64,000 nt of DNA from Clostridium cadaveris (GTDB lineage: Bacteria > Bacillota > Clostridia > Clostridiales > Clostridiaceae). Under the pieces are notes generated by a model, which worked only from the letters and a program-made list of their open reading frames with translations, was not told the DNA's origin and ran no database searches. A program made the position numbers and the translations under genes. Position 1 is the first letter of the stretch. Every line of letters starts with the position of its first letter. Shown here piece after piece: positions 8,872 through 17,563 of this stretch. Location of the stretch: the NCBI RefSeq assembly GCF_020911725.1, contig NZ_CP076620.1:1368501-1432500 (forward strand), in the 5' to 3' direction.

Positions 8872-8915
8872 TGACCCCCATAAATTAGATTTTCAGGTCT
8901 AATTTATGGGGGTCA
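8872..8915. repeat. perfect 18-bp inverted repeat between convergent genes
   Basis: TGACCCCCATAAATTAGA (8872-8889) is repeated exactly in inverse at 8898-8915 with an 8-base spacer. It can serve as a terminator for pyrE and for the convergent channel gene, but it has no T run and an unusually G/C-rich tip for this genome. The arm resembles the terminal repeats of IS3-family (IS150-group) elements, an inference from memory of those ends. No transposase lies nearby. Confidence 0.7.
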
Positions 8916-8930
8916 CATCATTTTCCATTA

Positions 8931-9746
8931 TTATTTATCATTTGAATTTTTATGTCCATAAACAAGATAAAACATTAAAGCTACAAATATAGCTCCGCCT
9001 ATTATATTTCCTATAGTTACAGGAATAAGATTGCTTATAGCTCCAGATATAGTTATATCTTTACCCACAGGAAACTCGTATAATCCGCTAGCTTTAGATA
9101 AAAGTCCTGCAGTAAAATAATACATATTAGCTATGCTATGCTCAAATCCAGATATTATAAAAGCACATATAGGAAACCATATTATAGCCATTTTACCAAA
9201 TACGTCTCTAGAAATAAATGACCCCCATACAGCTATACAAACAAATATGTTACAAAGAATGCCAGAACATAAAGCTTTGAAAAAAGGTATTGAAGCTTTA
9301 GTTGCAGCAACTTTTATAGCGTAGGTACCTAATGCTCCTGAGTTTGCATCAAAAGCACCACTAAAAATTAGAAGTGAGGTGACTATTATTGCACCCAATA
9401 GATTTGTAAGATATACAACCATTAGGTTTTTTGCCATAGTTTTCAATGATATTTTCTTTTCTAAAAGCGGCACTGTAAGAAGTACATTTCCAGTAAACAA
9501 ATCTGTGCCACATAATATGATTAGAATAAGTCCAATAGGAAAGATGCTACCTGATATTAATTTTGATAATCCGTAGTTTGTGATGCTGTGAGAAGTTGCT
9601 GCTGCTGCAAAACTACCTAAAGATAAGAAAATTCCAGATAAAAATCCTAAAATTATGGTTTTCTTTAAAGGATAGTTAGCTTTTTTTTCATAGGCTGCTA
9701 ATACATTATCATAGGTTTCTTGAGGTGTTAGTACAAGTTTTTCCAA
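8931..9746 (-). CDS. formate/nitrite transporter family channel (FocA-like)
   Basis: The 271-residue protein is an integral membrane channel of the FNT family with about six hydrophobic spans. The N-terminal LTPQETYDNV segment and the GSFAAAATS, GTDLFTGNV and GFEHSIANMYYF motifs are characteristic; the last is the family signature around the second half-repeat. The start is TTG, preceded by AAAGGAG at 9 bases. It is divergent from pflA, which supports formate as the substrate, but nitrite or hydrosulfide cannot be excluded from sequence. Confidence 0.88.
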   Translation of the reverse strand: MEKLVLTPQETYDNVLAAYEKKANYPLKKTIILGFLSGIFLSLGSFAAAATSHSITNYGLSKLISGSIFPIGLILIILCGTDLFTGNVLLTVPLLEKKISLKTMAKNLMVVYLTNLLGAIIVTSLLIFSGAFDANSGALGTYAIKVAATKASIPFFKALCSGILCNIFVCIAVWGSFISRDVFGKMAIIWFPICAFIISGFEHSIANMYYFTAGLLSKASGLYEFPVGKDITISGAISNLIPVTIGNIIGGAIFVALMFYLVYGHKNSNDK

Positions 9747-10097
9747 TTTAATAAACTCCTTTCAAATGTAATAATTTTAAAATATTTCCAATATTAGAAT
9801 ACCACATAATAATTATAAATTTAAAATAAAATTCTTATAATCTATTGTAAATTTTATAAAATAGTGTTATATTTAATTTAGATAAAAAGTGAAACACATA
9901 AAAATAAGTTTGTAAAACCTTTTATATAAAGGATTTATCTGTATTAATTAAAAGTTTAAAACTGTATTAAAAATGTCGGCTTTAATAGAATATCATAATA
10001 AAAAACATGAGTCAAAGGAAATGATAAAAGTTATAAAATATAAAATAATTTGATTTGTATGTGAAATTATGAACCAGGGAAAAAGGATGGAAAAATT
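9747..10097. other. 351-base divergent intergenic region, channel gene / pflA
   Basis: This very A/T-rich gap must hold both divergent promoters. I see no strong matched -35/-10 pair, no terminator, and no convincing Rex, CcpA or Fnr site. AAAAAGGATGG just upstream of the pflA ATG is the probable ribosome site. Confidence 0.5.
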
Positions 10098-10811
10098 ATG
10101 GATGGTAGAATTCATTCTATAGAAAGTATGGGGCTTGTTGATGGGCCTGGAATAAGAACAGTAGTATTTTTGAAAGGTTGTGCATTAAGGTGTGCCTACT
10201 GCCATAATCCAGATACATGGACCATGGAAGGGGCAACTATAATGTCGCCTGAAGATGTCTATAAAAAGGTATCGAGATTTAAGCCGTATTTTGAAAGCAG
10301 CGGCGGTGGTATAACTTTTTCTGGAGGGGATCCTCTTCTTCAACCAGAGTTTTTAATAAAAACTTTGAAGCTGTGTAAAGAAGGCGGAATACATACTACA
10401 ATAGATACATCAGGATATGGTATTGGAAGGTATGAAGAAATCTTAAAGTATACGGATTTAGTTATGCTTGATATAAAACATGTTAATAAAGAAGGTTATA
10501 TAAATTTAACAGGCCAAAATGGAGATGAAACATATAAGTTTTTAGAAGCATGCCAAAGATGTGGTACAAAGCTGTGGATAAGGCACGTAGTAGTACCTGG
10601 AATTACAGACAGTATAGAGCATCTAGACGCTTTGGTAGATATAATAAAAGGTATAAAAAATGTTGAAAAGGTTGAGCTTCTTCCATATCATACTTTAGCT
10701 ATGGATAAATATAAAAATTTAGGTATGAAGTATAGCCTTGAAGGAATTGAAGCTATGGATAAGGATAAATGTAGAGAATTAGAGAAATATGTCCTAAATA
10801 AACTTTGTTAG
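10098..10811 (+). CDS. pflA: pyruvate formate-lyase activating enzyme
   Basis: This radical-SAM enzyme installs the glycyl radical on pyruvate formate-lyase under anaerobic conditions. The cluster motif CxxxCxxC is Cys28-Cys32-Cys35 in KGCALRCAYCHNP, and SGGGITFSGGDPLLQP follows at about 72-87. The 237-residue length is that of PflA rather than the longer glycyl-radical activases with extra ferredoxin clusters. No pflB is next to it, which is unusual; a terminator follows. PflA is the best call, but another short glycyl-radical activase is possible without the partner gene in view. Confidence 0.88.
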   Translation: MDGRIHSIESMGLVDGPGIRTVVFLKGCALRCAYCHNPDTWTMEGATIMSPEDVYKKVSRFKPYFESSGGGITFSGGDPLLQPEFLIKTLKLCKEGGIHTTIDTSGYGIGRYEEILKYTDLVMLDIKHVNKEGYINLTGQNGDETYKFLEACQRCGTKLWIRHVVVPGITDSIEHLDALVDIIKGIKNVEKVELLPYHTLAMDKYKNLGMKYSLEGIEAMDKDKCRELEKYVLNKLC

Positions 10812-10840
10812 TAATGATATAAAATAAATGAACATGGATT

Positions 10841-10886
10841 AAAAGATAGAATGCTGGGTTATTAAACTCAGCATTTTATCTTTTTG
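10841..10886 (+). terminator. intrinsic terminator after pflA
   Basis: AAAGATAGAATGCTG pairs with CAGCATTTTATCTTT (one mismatch) around a 12-base loop, ending in T5. Confidence 0.88.
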
Positions 10887-10962
10887 TAAACATTTCATAA
10901 CGATTTCGTTTTTTTTATGTGGTATAAAGTATATAATAAACATGTTTTATGGAGGGACTAAG

Positions 10963-11910
10963 ATGTTAAAGAGATTTATTTCAATTTGTGCATTAGTTCT
11001 TAGCCTCACTATACTATTTGTAGGTTGTGGAAAGGCAGTGAAGGAGGACAAGCAATACGATAGTAATTATAATTTAAATGAAACAGGAAGCGACGATAAT
11101 AGCAAACCGAATGATAGCGATAATAATGAAGTTAAGAAGGAAAATGATAACAATTCATCAGTGAATATTGCAGAGCAGGACAAAAAAAATAATGAATTTT
11201 TAAAGGAAAAATTAGATAATACCGAGAGAAGTTGGTGGTATACACCGAAAAAAAATGGGGAAATTCCATTAGGGCCAAAAGAAGGTATGGAATATAATAA
11301 GTTATACAATGGATATTACTTAGGAGATACCTCGGAAAAAAATATATATCTTACTTTTGATGAAGGATACGAGAATGGTTATACACCTAGAATATTAGAT
11401 GTACTAAAAAAGGAAAATGTAAAAGCTGCATTCTTTGTTACATCTCCTTATATAAAAGAACATCCAGAGCTTGTTAGAAGAATGTTAGATGAGGGGCATG
11501 TAGTCGGGAATCATTCTGCAACACATCCCTCTATGGCTCAAAAAGCTACCCAAGGAAGAGAAGTTTTTAATAAAGAAATTCTTGATGTAGAAAAGGAGTT
11601 TAAGAAGGCAACAGGTCGAGATATAGATAAATTTTTTAGGCCTCCTATGGGGATATTCAGCGAAACATCTATGAGTTATACTAATTTATTAGGGTACAAG
11701 TCTATATACTGGAGTTTTGCATATGGAGACTATGACGAAAATAAACAGCCAGATCCTATAGAAGCTAAGAATTTAATAATTGAAAGAACTCATGATGGGG
11801 GAATATATCTGCTTCATGCTATGTCAAAAACTAACACAGACATATTAGAGGAGCTTATAAAATATTGGAAATCACAAGGTTTTAAATTTAAAAGTTTATA
11901 TGAATTATAA
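10963..11910 (+). CDS. PdaA-like polysaccharide deacetylase lipoprotein
   Basis: A lipobox (LFVGC, Cys22) is followed by a low-complexity Asn/Asp/Lys linker to about residue 80 and then a NodB deacetylase domain. The metal/catalytic region reads TFDEGYENGYT at about 131-141, with HSATHPS, FRPPMGIFSE and LLHAMS further on. These motifs match PdaA-type delta-lactam-forming de-N-acetylases of spore peptidoglycan better than general chitin deacetylases. Lipid anchoring with a long linker is not the usual PdaA architecture. ATG 10963 is preferred over 10942 because GGAGGG lies 6 bases before it. The gene stands alone between two terminators. Confidence 0.85.
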   Translation: MLKRFISICALVLSLTILFVGCGKAVKEDKQYDSNYNLNETGSDDNSKPNDSDNNEVKKENDNNSSVNIAEQDKKNNEFLKEKLDNTERSWWYTPKKNGEIPLGPKEGMEYNKLYNGYYLGDTSEKNIYLTFDEGYENGYTPRILDVLKKENVKAAFFVTSPYIKEHPELVRRMLDEGHVVGNHSATHPSMAQKATQGREVFNKEILDVEKEFKKATGRDIDKFFRPPMGIFSETSMSYTNLLGYKSIYWSFAYGDYDENKQPDPIEAKNLIIERTHDGGIYLLHAMSKTNTDILEELIKYWKSQGFKFKSLYEL

Positions 11911-11911
11911 A

Positions 11912-11952
11912 AAGGGGCTTTGCATAACTTTTTAGTTTGCAAAGCCCTTATA
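11912..11952. terminator. bidirectional terminator
   Basis: AGGGGCTTTGCA pairs with TTGCAAAGCCCTT around an 11-base A/T loop. It serves the deacetylase gene from the left and the exonuclease gene from the right. Confidence 0.85.
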
Positions 11953-12567
11953 CTATTTCATCATTTGAGTAAAGTAATGTGGAGGTATAAAACCTTTTTT
12001 TATACCTTCTATTACGGTTAAGTAAGTTGCAGTAGTATCAAAACGAGCGTCATGATAATTTCCGCTTCCTTTGAAAAGTTCGTTACTCTTTAAGGCTATA
12101 GTTTCTTCCTTTATATTAAGGAAAGCTATTACTTCTTGAAGTTTTGGATTCTTTATATCTCTTCTAGAATTTAAAAATCTGCATATAGGTTTGTAGTAGT
12201 TCATAGTGCAGAAGGACTTTTTTGGATAAAAGCTTTCGCCAAGACTATCTAGTTCATGGGTTAAAAATTTTATGTCAAAGGCTACATTATGCCCTATAAT
12301 AACATCTGCATTTTTAAAATCATTTATAAATTGATGACATAAATCTTCAAAGTATAATCCTTCGCTTAATTCATAAAGCTTTTCTAAAGAAAAACCATGG
12401 ACTTCTTCAGCGCCAGGAGACATATCTTCTACAGTAAAGAAAAAGTTTTTTCCTTCTGTTTTAGCTGGCTTAAACGAAGTATCAACAGTTATATAACTTA
12501 TTTGACATATACTGCCTCGTTCTGGTTTTATATCTGTAGTTTCTGTATCAAAAAAAAGTAAAATCAT
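11953..12567 (-). CDS. DEDDh 3'-5' exonuclease domain protein
   Basis: The 204-residue protein is a stand-alone DnaQ/PolC-type exonuclease. FDTETT supplies the first Asp and Glu (Asp7, Glu9), HNVAFD the third acidic residue, and HDARFDTTAT the His-x4-Asp of the DEDDh type. It is probably a nucleic-acid proofreading or trimming enzyme; substrate preference cannot be read. AGGAG precedes the ATG. It is on the same strand as birA, but the 91-base gap argues for a separate unit. Confidence 0.87.
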   Translation of the reverse strand: MILLFFDTETTDIKPERGSICQISYITVDTSFKPAKTEGKNFFFTVEDMSPGAEEVHGFSLEKLYELSEGLYFEDLCHQFINDFKNADVIIGHNVAFDIKFLTHELDSLGESFYPKKSFCTMNYYKPICRFLNSRRDIKNPKLQEVIAFLNIKEETIALKSNELFKGSGNYHDARFDTTATYLTVIEGIKKGFIPPHYFTQMMK

Positions 12568-12658
12568 TATATTCTCCTTAGATTATCAAGTATTTAAAAA
12601 TAGTATATACTAAATTATTATATATTAAATTTGAAATAAATAAAGGATATTTAGTATA

Positions 12659-13633
12659 TTATAAGTTACGTATAGATATTTCACCACATAAAATATTTTT
12701 AGTAGATCCATCTGAAAGCTCAACTATAAGCTCACCATTATCATTAATATCTTTAGCTTTAGCAGTAAAAGACTCTCTAGTACTTATACAGTTTAATGTT
12801 TTGTTTAAGACTAAAGAATTTTCACGGCATATTTGTAATGATTCTTTTAAAGAACCTGAATTTACAAAGTCTATATAAAGTCTTTCAAATATATTAAGTA
12901 TTTCTGATAAAAGAACCTTTCTGTCAATGATCTCATTAGTTTCTATTAATAAAGATGTAGCAATCTCTCTTAAATCTTCAGGAATTTCGCTTTTCAATGT
13001 ATTCACATTTATACCGATACCCATTACAGCATAGTTTATTTGGTTTAGCTCACCGCTTATTTCAGTAAGGATACCACTAACTTTTCTATTGTTTATAAAT
13101 ATATCGTTCGGCCACTTTATTGCAGAGCCAATATTAAGAGAAGATAAAGCCTTCCAGACAGCTGCTCCTCCTACTAATGTAAGTTTGGATATATCGAGAG
13201 GGCTTAAATTAGGCCTTAAAATTATTGAAAAATAAAGACCTTTTCCTTTTGGAGAAAACCAAGAACGACCGAGTCTTCCTCGTCCATTTGACTGCTCCTC
13301 ACATATAACAACAGTGCCATTTGGAGATCCTTTCTTTGCAAGGTCTTTAGCTTTAGTGTTAGTTGAATCTATTGAATTAAAATGTATGTAATTTCTGCCT
13401 ATAAATGAAGTTGAAAGAAATTTTTCTACCTCGTTAAAGGTTAGAATATCAGGACACTTAGTAAGCCTATATCCCAATTTGGTAGAAGAGTCAAATTCAT
13501 AACCTTCCTTTTTTAATGAAGAAATATATTTCCATATAGAAGTCCGGCTCACACCTAAAATTCTGCTTAGGTCTTCTCCGGAAGTATAACTATCTATATT
13601 ATTTTTTAATATTTTAAGCACTTCATTTTTCAA
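12659..13633 (-). CDS. birA: biotin-protein ligase / biotin operon repressor
   Basis: This bifunctional protein joins biotin to carboxylase subunits and represses biotin genes. The N-terminal winged helix is at about 3-60 (GEDLSRILGVSRTSIWKYI). The ligase domain has the biotinyl-AMP loop GRGRLGRSWFSPKGKGLYFS and the KWPNDI motif; the short C-terminal SH3-like domain is present. The 324-residue length is typical of the two-function type. It starts at TTG with GGAGG 7 bases upstream. No biotin synthesis genes are near. Confidence 0.94.
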   Translation of the reverse strand: MKNEVLKILKNNIDSYTSGEDLSRILGVSRTSIWKYISSLKKEGYEFDSSTKLGYRLTKCPDILTFNEVEKFLSTSFIGRNYIHFNSIDSTNTKAKDLAKKGSPNGTVVICEEQSNGRGRLGRSWFSPKGKGLYFSIILRPNLSPLDISKLTLVGGAAVWKALSSLNIGSAIKWPNDIFINNRKVSGILTEISGELNQINYAVMGIGINVNTLKSEIPEDLREIATSLLIETNEIIDRKVLLSEILNIFERLYIDFVNSGSLKESLQICRENSLVLNKTLNCISTRESFTAKAKDINDNGELIVELSDGSTKNILCGEISIRNL

Positions 13634-13818
13634 AGTATATCCTCCTTTATAAGAACTAAATATAGATTAAATAGAGAGTCTTTATAAAAATTATACTACG
13701 TAACTTTAATTACTTCTACTAATAAGTATATTATGCATATTATATAAGGTAGAGATATATAATTTACCCCAAAAAAAATTTCAAGGGAAGGCTTATTTAA
13801 TGAGAAGGAGGATGTGAC

Positions 13819-15195
13819 TTGAAAAAGACGTATGTTTTAGATACCAATGTATTATTATATTCACCAGGAACTATTATGTCCTTTGAGGATAATGATGTTG
13901 TAATTCCTGAAGTGGTATTAGAAGAACTAGATAAATTTAAAAAAGATAAAAGTGATTTGGGGGCAAATGCTAGACACTCAGCGAGGATTATAGATGAATT
14001 TAGAAAGAGAGGAAAGCTAAATCAAGGAGTTGCTTTGCCAAGCGGAGGTATGTTAAGGGTTGAGATGAATAACTATGATGTTAAAATACCATCATCATGG
14101 GATATAAACAAACCTGATAATAGAATAATTCAAGTATGTAAAGGACTTGAGAGAAGAGGCGAAGATGTATATCTTATCACAAAGGATGTTATTGAAAGAA
14201 TAAAAGCAGATGTGATGAATATAAACGTAGAGGATTTTTACGAAGTAGAAGTTCCAGAGAGTGATGAACAGTATACTGGAAGGATAGAAGTATTTACTTC
14301 ACCTAATAATATAGATGAATTTTATAAAAATAAAATTTTAGATAAAGATGAAGTAATATCTTACAACAAAGAAAAGGATAAATATGAAATACCAGAGTTG
14401 GAAATAAATCAATTTTTAATAATAAAAGCTACAGATAATCTAAAAAAGACAGCCATTGGAAGATATGATGGGAGAAAAATTGTACCTATATATTTTAAGG
14501 ATATGACTTTGTTTGGAGTATCAGCACGAAATGTTGGGCAAAAGTTTATGACAGAGTGTCTTTGTACAAGTGCAGTTAAAGCACCACTAGTTATAATAAA
14601 AGGCCCTGCAGGCACCGCAAAAACATTGTTTTCTTTAGCGGCAGGATTAAATAGAATTTTAGAGGTAAGTAGAAAAGAATACAGGAGGATTTTAGTATGT
14701 AGGCCTACTGTGACTATGGATGAAGAAATAGGATTTTTACCTGGAACTGAGCAGGAAAAAATTTCTCCATTTATGAGACCAATATATGATAATCTTCAAA
14801 TTTTGGTTGATTCTGATGATAATGAGAGATATAAAAATGAGGCTGAACTAGAAGATAAAGTGAAAGAAATATTTGATAGGAATATAATAACAACTGAGGC
14901 TGTGGCTTATTTGAGGGGAAGGTCTATTGCAAAAACATACATTATAATTGATGAAGCCCAAAATTTAAGTCCTAAACAGATTAAGGCAATAATTACAAGA
15001 GTTGGGGAGGGATCTAAGCTTATTCTTATAGGAGACCCTGAACAGATAGACCAGCCATTTTTAGATTCTAGATCTAATGGCTTATGTTATGCTTCAGAAA
15101 AAATGAAAGGAAGTCCTTTGTGCTATCAAGTAACACTAAATTACGATGAGTGTGAAAGGTCACCGTTAGCCTATGAAGGAGCCATAAGACTATAA
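13819..15195 (+). CDS. PIN-PhoH fusion ATPase
   Basis: The N-terminal PIN nuclease domain begins with TYVLDTNVLLYSP and keeps the acidic residues of the fold. The C-terminal PhoH domain carries a P-loop GPAGTAKT at about 261-268 and a Walker B IIDEAQNL at about 376-383. The 458-residue length fits the PhoH2/YlaK family, in which related proteins act as RNA helicase-ribonucleases. It starts at TTG, with AAGGAGG 8 bases before it. It is divergent from birA and monocistronic as far as I can see. Confidence 0.9.
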   Translation: MKKTYVLDTNVLLYSPGTIMSFEDNDVVIPEVVLEELDKFKKDKSDLGANARHSARIIDEFRKRGKLNQGVALPSGGMLRVEMNNYDVKIPSSWDINKPDNRIIQVCKGLERRGEDVYLITKDVIERIKADVMNINVEDFYEVEVPESDEQYTGRIEVFTSPNNIDEFYKNKILDKDEVISYNKEKDKYEIPELEINQFLIIKATDNLKKTAIGRYDGRKIVPIYFKDMTLFGVSARNVGQKFMTECLCTSAVKAPLVIIKGPAGTAKTLFSLAAGLNRILEVSRKEYRRILVCRPTVTMDEEIGFLPGTEQEKISPFMRPIYDNLQILVDSDDNERYKNEAELEDKVKEIFDRNIITTEAVAYLRGRSIAKTYIIIDEAQNLSPKQIKAIITRVGEGSKLILIGDPEQIDQPFLDSRSNGLCYASEKMKGSPLCYQVTLNYDECERSPLAYEGAIRL

Positions 15196-15244
15196 AATAA
15201 ATATCATTTAAGATAATATTTATAAAAATTTAATCCTATTACAA

Positions 15245-15274
15245 TTGAAATTGTCGCTTTAATTATATTATAAT
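15245..15274 (+). promoter_or_regulatory. probable promoter for the NAGPA-like gene
   Basis: TTGAAA (15245-15250), an 18-base spacer and TATAAT (15269-15274). The gene starts 120 bases downstream; other A/T-rich candidates lie closer, so this assignment is tentative. Confidence 0.45.
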
Positions 15275-15394
15275 TAAACTTGTTGTGTAAATTCACTTTA
15301 TAATAAGATGTAATAAAATTTTAATCAATTTAATTAAAATTTATTATAGAATAAACGTTGACTAATAGTTAATTATTAGGAAGGAACGAATTAG

Positions 15395-16432
15395 ATGAAA
15401 AAATATGAAAATATTAAAAGGCCTAGTCCTAACAAAACTAGGAGAAAAAAGAAGAGAAAAAAGAAGAAAAAAACAAATTTTAAGCTGATTTTTGGATTTA
15501 TAGCTTTTGAAATTGTTTTCAGCCTCCTTACTGGTCCATTCATGTTATATTACGGTCCTTTTAAGAATGTAAAAACAACCGTTGTTGGATCTGCAATGAC
15601 AACTATGAATCATCAGTATATAGCTACATTATTTTTATCAGACGAAAAGATAAAAGAAATCCTTAATGGTCAAGAAATAGAGGAAGTTAATTACAACTCT
15701 ACAGTATCTGAAGTTAAACTTCCAACTGTTAAAGATGAAACTATAGAGAGATATGATATAAGTACAGGAAAATTTACAGGTTATATGCTTGTTGTAAAAG
15801 ATCCTACAAGAATGAAGGTTGGATATACTGCGAAACTTGGAAAAGAAGGACAGCTTACATCTGAAATAGCTAGAGCAAATAAAGCTGTAGCTGCTATAAA
15901 TGGAGGTGGATTTCCAGATGAGTCTCAAAACTATACTGGTACTGGAGCTGTTCCTACAGGAGTTATAATATCAAATGGTGAGGTTGTTTATAAAGATCCT
16001 GACAGTGATGGTGTAGAATATGATGTGATGGCATTTACTGGCAAAGGTGAGATGATAGTTGGAAAGCATACTCTAGCGGAGTTAAAAAAATTGAATGTAA
16101 AGGAAGCACTTACTTTTGGACCAACCCTTGTATCTGGAGGTAAAGGTACTATAAAATCTGGTGATGGCGGATGGGGTATAGCACCTAGGACTGCAATTGG
16201 TCAGAGAGCAGATGGTGCTATACTTTTAGTTGTAATAGATGGAAGAAGAGTCACAAGTCTTGGAGCAACTTTAAAAGACGTTCAAAATATAATGTTAGAA
16301 AATGGTGCTGTAAATGCAATCAACTTAGATGGAGGTTCATCTTCAACGATGTTTTATAATGATGAGGTTATAAACAATCCTCCAAACAGTTTAGGAGAAA
16401 GAGCTGTACCGTCTATAGTATACGTAAAATAG
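15395..16432 (+). CDS. membrane-anchored phosphodiester glycosidase-family (NAGPA) protein
   Basis: After a very basic N-terminus (Lys/Arg-rich, residues about 1-28) there is one hydrophobic span at about 30-50, then an extracytoplasmic NAGPA/DUF2233 domain. Family motifs are AINGGGF, APRTAIGQ, VVIDGRR and INLDGGSSSTMF. Relatives cleave GlcNAc-1-phosphate diesters or are linked to exopolysaccharide and wall glycans; the exact substrate is unknown here. AGGAAGGA precedes the ATG. The next gene starts 20 bases after its stop, so the two form an operon and the membrane-anchored neighbour may be a partner. Confidence 0.85.
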   Translation: MKKYENIKRPSPNKTRRKKKRKKKKKTNFKLIFGFIAFEIVFSLLTGPFMLYYGPFKNVKTTVVGSAMTTMNHQYIATLFLSDEKIKEILNGQEIEEVNYNSTVSEVKLPTVKDETIERYDISTGKFTGYMLVVKDPTRMKVGYTAKLGKEGQLTSEIARANKAVAAINGGGFPDESQNYTGTGAVPTGVIISNGEVVYKDPDSDGVEYDVMAFTGKGEMIVGKHTLAELKKLNVKEALTFGPTLVSGGKGTIKSGDGGWGIAPRTAIGQRADGAILLVVIDGRRVTSLGATLKDVQNIMLENGAVNAINLDGGSSSTMFYNDEVINNPPNSLGERAVPSIVYVK

Positions 16433-16452
16433 GACTAAGGGAGAGAAGAACC

Positions 16453-17469
16453 ATGAGAAAAAATGTTAAGAGAATTATTATATGGATATTAATATCTTTG
16501 GTTGCTCAAGTATCAGTGCTATTTTATGCTGAAAATTTCATTTTTACTGATGCAGCAAGTAAAGCAAAATTTAAAAAGGTAGAAGAAAAGAAAGAAAAGA
16601 TTGCAGATATAGCGATAAATATTCCTGAAGATGCAAAATATGTGAGTATGAGCTACAATGGAAAATATTTATCATACCTTCAAGACAATGTTATGACTAT
16701 AATAACCACTATGGATGGTACGAAGAAGACATTAGAGTGTGAAGGAAAAGAGCCCTATTACAAATGGCTGAATGATAGAAATAGAATGATAATAGGAGAA
16801 CAAAAGGGCGGCGGAAACATAGCCTTATCTTATTATGATGTAAGCAGAGATGAAAAAGAAAAGTATAATGAAATCTCTACAGGAGATTCTAAGGCTAAAC
16901 TTACTGATATAGAAGCATCAACTCTTACTCAAGTTACTTACGCAAAGATTACATTTAGTCAAACAAGAAGCAGCATATATAGAATAGGAATAAATAATGA
17001 TTTGACAAGAATGAGACTTAAAACTTCAAGAATAGGTGATTATATAACTTTAAATAGAGAGGATATACTTCTATATCAAGATAGTATTAATGGAACTTTA
17101 TATTTAAATGAAGGAAAGACTTTAAGTGTGAAAGGTCAATCAGGAAAATCAACTATTTTAGGAATAGACAGCGAAGATAATATATACATAGGCTACGGTA
17201 ATGATGAAAAGGTAAAGACTGTATATTGTGGTAATATAAAGGAAAATACGGCTTCTTGGAAAAAATATGATTTAGAAGAATTGACATCACCTAAGTATAT
17301 CAATATATCTAAAGACGGTGATGTATTTGTAAATGACAATTTAAAGGGAAAAATCATTAATTTAAAAAATAATAATGCAGTAACTTATGAAGGAACCTTC
17401 TTAGATTTCTATAAAAATGCAGCAGCAACTATAAATGAAGGAAAGCTAAAACATGTAGAACTGAAATAG
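16453..17469 (+). CDS. membrane-anchored protein of unknown function, possible beta-propeller
   Basis: The 338-residue protein has an N-terminal signal anchor at about 7-28, a short Lys/Glu-rich stalk, and then a long exported domain. The domain is rich in repeated hydrophobic-polar strands ending in turn-like YNGK, DGTK and DSEDN segments, which suggests a beta-propeller, though no named signature is present. It follows the NAGPA-like gene by 20 bases and shares its transcript and terminator, so the two proteins may act together at the cell surface. I do not recognise the family with confidence. Confidence 0.6.
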   Translation: MRKNVKRIIIWILISLVAQVSVLFYAENFIFTDAASKAKFKKVEEKKEKIADIAINIPEDAKYVSMSYNGKYLSYLQDNVMTIITTMDGTKKTLECEGKEPYYKWLNDRNRMIIGEQKGGGNIALSYYDVSRDEKEKYNEISTGDSKAKLTDIEASTLTQVTYAKITFSQTRSSIYRIGINNDLTRMRLKTSRIGDYITLNREDILLYQDSINGTLYLNEGKTLSVKGQSGKSTILGIDSEDNIYIGYGNDEKVKTVYCGNIKENTASWKKYDLEELTSPKYINISKDGDVFVNDNLKGKIINLKNNNAVTYEGTFLDFYKNAAATINEGKLKHVELK

Positions 17470-17474
17470 TATAT

Positions 17475-17507
17475 AAGGATTAAGACCTTTTGGTTTTAAT
17501 CCTTTTT
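17475..17507 (+). terminator. intrinsic terminator
   Basis: AAGGATTAAGACC pairs with GGTTTTAATCCTT (one mismatch) around TTTT, ending in T5. Confidence 0.88.
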
Positions 17508-17563
17508 CATTACAAAAATTAATGATATAATTATAAAATAGTATTAAAGGAGGAGAAAATAAA

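Noticed and set aside
10900-10915. CcpA (cre)-like sequence near 10890, upstream of the deacetylase gene
   Set aside because: It misses several fixed positions of the cre consensus, including the central CG.
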